48,932 nucleotides of DNA. It comes from Chersky-840 sp036511675 (lineage in GTDB: Bacteria; Actinomycetota; Acidimicrobiia; Acidimicrobiales; UBA8190). Shown here piece by piece: positions 44,311-48,932 of the stretch (the first letter of the stretch is position 1; every line of letters begins with the position of its first letter). The notes below the pieces were generated by a model, which ran no database searches, was not told the DNA's origin, and was given only the letters and a program-made list of their open reading frames with translations. A program made the position numbers and the translations under genes. The stretch covers positions 1 to 48,932 of the forward strand of contig DATCBU010000093.1 in assembly GCA_036511675.1 (NCBI GenBank), written 5' to 3'.

Positions 44311-46647
44311 ATGATCGAATTACTCGATTTCCAAATAACCGCGTCGGACCAAATTGTCACCCGGGTCGTCGAATACACGGAAGAACCCATCCAGGTTGGA
44401 AGGGGGGATAGTCGGCGTACGATCCCCTTCCTTCAGTTATTGAACTCGATTACTGCTTCCGGGAAGACACTTATCCTTGCCGATGCCGTATCCAGCATTG
44501 CTAAACATACAGTTCCGAAGCCGGTCATTTTGTGGCTGTCGACTCGCTCCGTCGTTGTGGCGCAGACGTTTGCAAACCTGGAACCGGGAGGGGCATACCA
44601 CGACTTACTTGAGGATTTCGCTGTTCGTGCGCTGGCCGATTTCGACCTCACCGAACTGACCACCGCCTCTGACTCCTTCCTCTTTTTTGCAACGGTCGGA
44701 GCATTCAATCGTTCGGACACCTCCCTAAACGTTTATAAGAGCGCCATCGATGACGCTGCTCGATCAACGTGGGAGTCCCTGAAGCTCCGGCCCGACGAGC
44801 AGGGATTTCGGAGGCCACTCATCGTGGTGTACGACGAGGCACACAATCTCTCCGATCAACAAACCCAGAAACTCCTCGAGCTTGAACCAGACGCATTTAT
44901 CTTGGCCACTGCAACTCAACGGTTGCCTCGCAAACTTGACACTGAAGTCATCACACATCTGAAGGGTATCGGTGGTTTCGAAGACGACGACCTGACGACA
45001 CTAGTCAACGCGAAGCGAGTCGCGAAGTCTGGCTTGGTCAAGAACGAACTAATTCTTGTGGGTGAGCAGACTTCCATGGAACTGACCGTGAACGAGTTGC
45101 ATAAGGCATATCGTCAAACAGTGAAGGACGCTGCCGCACAGGGGCTAGATCAGACCCCAAAAGTGGTGTATGTGTGCAAGACGAATATTGTTGAAGCGAC
45201 AGGTGAAACCGACAACCCAAGACAGCCATTCCTCCATCGTCAAGCTCCCCCCATTCTTATCTGGAGACATCTAACTGAGTCCCTGCACCTTCCAGGCGCG
45301 AAAATCGCCGTGTACTGCAACCTCACGGTTGATAGACGCAATCCCCTGCCAGATGACTTTATCCTCTTCCGGGGTGGTGACTCAGATTACGAGCGATTCA
45401 TGGCGGGCGACTTCGAACACATCATTTTCAACATTAAGTTGCAAGAGGGTTGGGACGATCCCCACGTCTACTTTGCGTACATCGATAAGTCGATGGGGTC
45501 TTCCGTTCAGGCTGAGCAGGTGATTGGTCGTCTGTTGCGCCAGCCCGGGCGTCGCCATTACTCGGCTCAGCGTCTTAACACGGCTCAGATTTTCGTGCGC
45601 GTCGATACCGTAGGCGTCTTTGATGAGGTAGTTACCTCGGTAGACGACAAGATCCGTACGGGGGATGTCGATATCAAGCTGACTGTCTCACGTCCAGGCA
45701 GTCGAGCGAAGCAAGAAATAGAGCCCAAGGGGAACTATCGGGTGCCGATCGCAGCGGTGATTGCCGATCGGGCGGTACCGGCGATTGGAAAGTGCATTGG
45801 AGCGATGGCTGACTGGTCAGACGACTCTGGCACCAACGTCACTGGGAGGGGGCGGCGGGCGAAGGTGCAACGGATCGTTGGGGATGTCAAGGGTGCTGTC
45901 TTCGCATGGGAGACCTATGGTCAGACGGCGAAGGTCAGTGCACGTTGGATGTTTTGTCGATTTGTCAAGCAGATCAACGGGAATGCTCTAGGTTTGGTTT
46001 TGACTTCGGGCGTAGCTGGAGAATCGAGAAAGTTCGATGCGCTTGTAGGCTTCAATAGTCCGGCAGCGACGCACATTGCTGACGTTGCCGAGAAGGTCTG
46101 CGCCATCTATGTGGGTCAAACATATCTTAAACTCAGAGGACCCGATCCTTACGAGGTCGGGCCGATATTGGTCGACCCAAACTCTTCGCTTTCGTTCGAT
46201 AATGCAATACACACACGGTATAGCCGTGACTCGTTCAATACGTTCGAGCGGAGATTTGCAGAAGCACTCGACAGCAAACACCTGACCTGGTGCCGAAATT
46301 TTCCGCACTCCGGATACGGGATTCCCCTTATCGAGCCGGGGCGTACTCATGACTTCTATCCGGACTTTCTAGTCTGGAGAGGCAAGAGCATCTACGCAAT
46401 CGACACAAAGGGTTCACACCTTCATGCTGATGCCGCTAGAAAGCTAGTCAATATTCGTCCGGCTACAAGCGCATCGGCACGTGTGTTCGTTAGGTTTGTG
46501 TCGGATGGGGTTGTCAACGAACAGGGCGCTCAACCCAACTCGAGCGGTTTTACAGTTTGGTCATTCAAGCCAAATGGGGCACGTGAATTCACGCACTGCG
46601 ACGACCTTGCCGCGTCGATCCGAAAGTGTTTGCAGCCGGACGTTTGA
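44311..46647 (+). CDS. res: Type III restriction enzyme helicase-nuclease subunit (Res)
   Basis: A 778-aa SF2 helicase-nuclease. Walker A is ITASGKT (Lys52), DEAH is in VVYDEAHN (residues 175-178), motif III is ATATQR, and motif VI is QVIGRLLRQPGRRHY. The C-terminal PD-(D/E)xK nuclease is intact: DFYPDFLV (Asp685) and AIDTKG (Asp698, Lys700). With Mod it would recognise unmethylated sites and cut after ATP-driven movement or sliding. It follows mod by 3 nt. Some related helicase-nucleases exist in other defence systems, but the Mod partner makes type III R-M the best reading. Confidence 0.9.
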   Translation: MIELLDFQITASDQIVTRVVEYTEEPIQVGRGDSRRTIPFLQLLNSITASGKTLILADAVSSIAKHTVPKPVILWLSTRSVVVAQTFANLEPGGAYHDLLEDFAVRALADFDLTELTTASDSFLFFATVGAFNRSDTSLNVYKSAIDDAARSTWESLKLRPDEQGFRRPLIVVYDEAHNLSDQQTQKLLELEPDAFILATATQRLPRKLDTEVITHLKGIGGFEDDDLTTLVNAKRVAKSGLVKNELILVGEQTSMELTVNELHKAYRQTVKDAAAQGLDQTPKVVYVCKTNIVEATGETDNPRQPFLHRQAPPILIWRHLTESLHLPGAKIAVYCNLTVDRRNPLPDDFILFRGGDSDYERFMAGDFEHIIFNIKLQEGWDDPHVYFAYIDKSMGSSVQAEQVIGRLLRQPGRRHYSAQRLNTAQIFVRVDTVGVFDEVVTSVDDKIRTGDVDIKLTVSRPGSRAKQEIEPKGNYRVPIAAVIADRAVPAIGKCIGAMADWSDDSGTNVTGRGRRAKVQRIVGDVKGAVFAWETYGQTAKVSARWMFCRFVKQINGNALGLVLTSGVAGESRKFDALVGFNSPAATHIADVAEKVCAIYVGQTYLKLRGPDPYEVGPILVDPNSSLSFDNAIHTRYSRDSFNTFERRFAEALDSKHLTWCRNFPHSGYGIPLIEPGRTHDFYPDFLVWRGKSIYAIDTKGSHLHADAARKLVNIRPATSASARVFVRFVSDGVVNEQGAQPNSSGFTVWSFKPNGAREFTHCDDLAASIRKCLQPDV

Positions 46648-46735
46648 TCTTCCGACGGAATCACTCCAGTGGTCGGCCTCTACGTACAAAGGTCTTTTCT
46701 TTGTTCTCCACGTTCGGGCGGTACTAACCCTTCAG

Positions 46736-46755
46736 GGATTTGCTTACGCAAATCC
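46736..46755. promoter_or_regulatory. Hairpin between res and the 145-aa gene
   Basis: GGATTTGC-TTAC-GCAAATCC, a perfect 8-bp stem with a 4-nt loop, 20 nt before the ATG at 46776 and just before GAGGAG. No T-run follows, so it is more likely a leader hairpin affecting translation than a terminator. Confidence 0.45.
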
Positions 46756-46775
46756 TCAGAGGAGTTAGACCGCTT

Positions 46776-47213
46776 ATGGGTAAGAAGCCCCATTTCCGCA
46801 CTGATCCGGCCATCGTTGCCGACGAGCTGCAATGGCTTAGTCGGCTGATGCTGTCCATGATCGGTGACTACAAGCTGGCCTATCAGTTGGGATACGCACC
46901 GACCGGCGGCGCCAAACAAGACATCTCTTACACCGACTCCACGGGTGAGACCGTGACCTCTAAGCACCGCCAAACGGTGCGAGGGCATGTCGATGATGTC
47001 GCCCACTTTCTCTACCAGGCCCGTAGCCAGTTGCTTGGTGCTCAGAGTGCCCTAGGACGTGCGCTAGGTCCCGGTGGTGACATCGACCTAGATCCCAGGC
47101 TTGAACACCCGATCACCACCCTGGAATACAGCGATCTTCTAGAGCAGAAGGCGACGCGCCTGCTCAAGCAGGCTGAGCAGGCCCGTAAGCGGACCCGGCG
47201 CCGCAAACCATGA
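46776..47213 (+). CDS. Small unknown phage-type protein
   Basis: A 145-aa largely helical protein (DPAIVADELQWLSRLMLSMIGDYKLAYQ; VDDVAHFLYQARSQLLGAQSALGRAL) with a very basic C-terminus (QARKRTRRRKP). No family recognised. GAGGAG stands about 12 nt before the ATG; the frame also opens from a TTG at 46740 in the hairpin, which is not used here. Its stop overlaps the next start by 4 nt (ATGA), as in phage gene strings. Confidence 0.68.
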   Translation: MGKKPHFRTDPAIVADELQWLSRLMLSMIGDYKLAYQLGYAPTGGAKQDISYTDSTGETVTSKHRQTVRGHVDDVAHFLYQARSQLLGAQSALGRALGPGGDIDLDPRLEHPITTLEYSDLLEQKATRLLKQAEQARKRTRRRKP

Positions 47214-47455
47214 GCAAGATCAAGATGCCTCTGAGCTTTGATGACGCGCTCAAGCTGTCCAGTTGGTTGGGCATTCTCAGGACCTACGCGTTGGTGAACG
47301 AGGTATGGGAGTTCGACTTCGCCTGCCTGGACGCCATGCGGGAGGTCTTACACAGTGAGATAGACCACAACATCTGCTCATGCTGCCAGACGGCACAGAC
47401 GTTCCGTGGCTCACTTTGTCGTCGCTGCTACACCAAACGGCCCGTCTACAAATGA
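47210..47455 (+). CDS. Small zinc-finger-like protein
   Basis: An 81-aa protein with two C-x2-C pairs near the C-terminus (ICSCCQTAQTFRGSLCRRCY), a likely zinc site, after a helical N-terminal half (LSFDDALKLSSWLGILRTYALVNEVWEFD). ATG overlaps the stop of the previous gene. Phage genomes carry many such small ribbons; the role is unknown. Confidence 0.65.
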   Translation: MSKIKMPLSFDDALKLSSWLGILRTYALVNEVWEFDFACLDAMREVLHSEIDHNICSCCQTAQTFRGSLCRRCYTKRPVYK

Positions 47456-47515
47456 ACCATCCCGGCACGGCACCAAAAGACTGACAAAGGTGGAAATGCA
47501 CACATTCCCCGTACT

Positions 47516-47683
47516 ATGAGCATTGGTATGGGGTTCGGTGTGTCTTGGCCGACGCCTTCTTTGCATTCGGCAGCCATTAACACTCCTGCGGCCGTTCACG
47601 CCGACCTCATGTCACCCTCTTTTGCGAAAGGCTCTACCCCCATGTCTTCATTCCACAAATGTCTCGGGGTTGTCTTGCACTAG
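47516..47683 (+). CDS. Possible small ORF upstream of the HNH gene
   Basis: A 55-aa reading frame starting MSIGMGFGVSWPTP and ending CLGVVLH. It has no clear ribosome site and no known family. It is listed because it fills much of the 233-nt gap between two phage-type genes and its TAG overlaps a GTG (47683) in frame with the HNH gene. Confidence 0.25.
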   Translation: MSIGMGFGVSWPTPSLHSAAINTPAAVHADLMSPSFAKGSTPMSSFHKCLGVVLH

Positions 47684-47688
47684 TGCCT

Positions 47689-48006
47689 ATGCTGCAAAGG
47701 CCTTGCCTCGACTGTGGTGCGCTCTGCTACTCGACCCGATGTGAAGAGCACACGAAGCCGTACATACAACCAGCCACCCGCCGAACAACCTCCAAACGTG
47801 GTTACGGCAGTAAGTGGCAAGCGATCAGCAACCAATTGCGCGAACAGATTCCGTTCTGCCAGCTCTGTGGCAAGCCAGCCACGCCCAACGATCCCCTGAC
47901 GGTTGACCACCTACGTCCTAAGAGCCGTGGTGGCACCGATGACAAGGCCAACCTGATCGTGGCCCACCGGAGCTGTAACAGCCGTAAGGGGACACGATGG
48001 CCGTGA
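47689..48006 (+). CDS. HNH endonuclease (phage-type)
   Basis: A 105-aa HNH nuclease of the kind found next to phage packaging genes. It opens with two Cys pairs (PCLDCG ... CEEH), then the arm RTTSKRGYGSKWQAI, a zinc knuckle FCQLCGKPA, and the HNH core LTVDHLRPKSRGGTDDKANLIVAHRSCNSRKG (His in VDH, Asn in ANL, His in AHRSC; partly shown). ATG 47689 was chosen; GTG 47683 (2 residues longer) and ATG 47659 are alternatives. The next small gene overlaps its end by 10 nt. Confidence 0.87.
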   Translation: MLQRPCLDCGALCYSTRCEEHTKPYIQPATRRTTSKRGYGSKWQAISNQLREQIPFCQLCGKPATPNDPLTVDHLRPKSRGGTDDKANLIVAHRSCNSRKGTRWP

Positions 48007-48155
48007 GGTCCAAACGGACGCAGCACAGGAAGCACAAGCAATCGGTACTCCACGCCAAGGCACACCATGCGGCAATGGCCCACAAGGCGAAGGCGGTAAC
48101 TAAGGCCAAGCGTATGAAGAACACGGCTGCCCGTCGCAAGACAGCCAAGGTATAG
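47997..48155 (+). CDS. Tiny, very basic protein overlapping the HNH gene
   Basis: A 52-aa reading frame starting MAVRSKRTQHRKHKQS and ending ARRKTAKV. More than a third of residues are Lys, Arg or His, with many Ala, and there is no acidic residue at all. It resembles histone-H1-like or other nucleic-acid-binding tails. ATG 47997 overlaps the HNH stop by 10 nt, and the HNH end GTAAGGGGACACG gives it AAGGGG about 6 nt upstream. The continued bias to Lys/Ala codons over 50 codons argues against chance. Confidence 0.6.
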   Translation: MAVRSKRTQHRKHKQSVLHAKAHHAAMAHKAKAVTKAKRMKNTAARRKTAKV

Positions 48156-48313
48156 GCGCCCATTAGCAGTGCAGCACGGTGCGAACATGCTTTAGATACC
48201 CGGGGGGTGTTTGCACACCAAGGTCACATCTCATGACCCTTCCCTTCTGCCCCACACATAATTCCGCCCGTTTGGCGCGATTCACCCAGGGCCTTCATGC
48301 CTCGGTGTGCATA

Positions 48314-48932
48314 ATGCCGACCTTCTTTGAACTGGACCAGGCATCGCACCGATTCTCGCCGCTTACACCTGGCCCAACAACGCGGCACTGATCGCCGATT
48401 GTGTGGCCCTGGGATACCTACGCACGGACTGGCTGACCTTAGATCCGACCTACGGACGTGGGAACTGGTGGAAGACTTTTCGACCTGAGCAGCTCGTCAC
48501 CCACGACGCACAGCTTGATGGGGTTGATTTCCGACAACTCCCCCATGCCGACAACACCTTTGACTGTGCCGTGTTTGATCCCCCTTACATCTGTATCGGG
48601 GGACGCAAGACCACCAACCTGGGCGACTTCCACGACCGGTACGGCATCCTAGAGACACCACGCACGGCTCAGGGGTTGCAAGACCTCATGAACGCTGGTC
48701 TCACGGAGGTCTACCGGGTGGTTCGTCCCGGTGCCTTCGTGCTCATGAAGTGCCAAGACTATGTGACCGGTGGTGGCCTATGGCCTGGCACCCATCATTC
48801 GACCACCCACGCTCTCTCACTCGGATTCAAGCTCTTCGACCGGCTTGAGCACGTGAGCAAGAACCCCAGGCCCCAACCCAAGGGCCGTGATGGCGTGCCC
48901 TACACGCGTCAGGTTCACGCCCGACGCAACCT
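48314..48932 (+). CDS. Phage-type DNA methyltransferase, 3' truncated, apparent frameshift
   Basis: From 48331 one frame stays open to the window edge and reads AYTWPNNAALIADCVALGY, then LDPTYGRGNWW (SAM-binding-like) and CAVFDPPYICIGG (motif IV, DPPY at 48577). This is a SAM-dependent DNA methyltransferase in order I-IV. But in this frame a TGA lies at 48328, with no ATG after it before the conserved part; the first possible start is GTG 48403. A good start, MPTFFELDQ from ATG 48314, is in the next frame. One extra G near 48341 would join the two. It may be a sequencing error or a real lesion. The rest lies outside. Confidence 0.7.

Noticed and set aside
46740..46775. TTG start for the 145-aa gene
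   Set aside because: It lies within a hairpin, and the ATG at 46776 has GAGGAG upstream.
48178..48219. Imperfect long hairpin GGTGCGAACA / TGTTTGCACACC
   Set aside because: The arms pair with a two-base bulge and mismatches, with no T-run after it; too weak to call a terminator or att site.
48179..48391. 70-codon open frame before the methyltransferase
   Set aside because: Only its end (from ATG 48314) may be the true N-terminus of the methyltransferase; the upstream part shows no ribosome site or similarity.

Overview
The window looks like a chromosomal segment of a high-GC actinomycete. The signs are very GC-rich codon use with many GTG starts, a WhiB regulator, an F420-type luciferase-like oxidoreductase, a mycobacterial-style DipZ, and a type A RNase P RNA. 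The mix of genes would suit class Acidimicrobiia, but that is an inference and no 16S or marker tree was available.

Layout. 1-7,032: 3' end of a glycerol kinase, DipZ thiol-redox membrane protein, a DinB/DUF664 protein, a secreted lipase, a PlsC-type acyltransferase divergent from a TetR regulator, and a small unknown protein. 7,084-15,035 (all minus strand): AlaC-like aminotransferase, LLM oxidoreductase, ROK kinase, SRPBCC protein, GT4 glycosyltransferase, two small Cys proteins, and a large FtsX-type permease with no ATPase beside it. 15,282-21,073: DEDDh exonuclease, a secreted five-repeat protein, an Lrp/AsnC effector-domain protein, trpD, acyl-CoA dehydrogenase, RidA-like protein, WhiB. 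21,324-23,022: DUF3501, rubrerythrin and a Fur/PerR regulator, an oxidative-stress or iron cluster. 23,158-27,927: glpD, an alkyl-DHAP-synthase-like FAD oxidase and a second glycerol-type kinase in one tight operon. 27,993-32,277: MoxR ATPase, DUF58 and TgpA-type transglutaminase, translationally coupled. 32,189-38,859: ferredoxin reductase plus MBL hydrolase, divergent from acyl-CoA synthetase plus cytochrome P450, then xseB/xseA.

38,955-39,328 is RNase P RNA (rnpB). Right after its 3' end begins what looks like an integrated mobile element that runs off the right edge of the window. It holds a tyrosine integrase, a small unknown gene, a HEPN (Abi-like) gene, a complete type III restriction-modification pair (Mod and Res), several small phage-type genes, an HNH endonuclease, a tiny Lys/Arg/His-rich protein, and an incomplete DNA methyltransferase with an apparent frameshift. 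GC content falls visibly across the R-M genes. This is the most interesting part: a defence-gene cargo next to rnpB.

A recurring regulatory theme is a TAnnnT hexamer 6-8 nt before the start codon of many genes without a Shine-Dalgarno, which points to widespread leaderless transcription and was used here to choose several starts. A 16-nt motif with one mismatch stands in the same orientation before whiB and before moxR. No tRNA, CRISPR array or insertion sequence was recognised.
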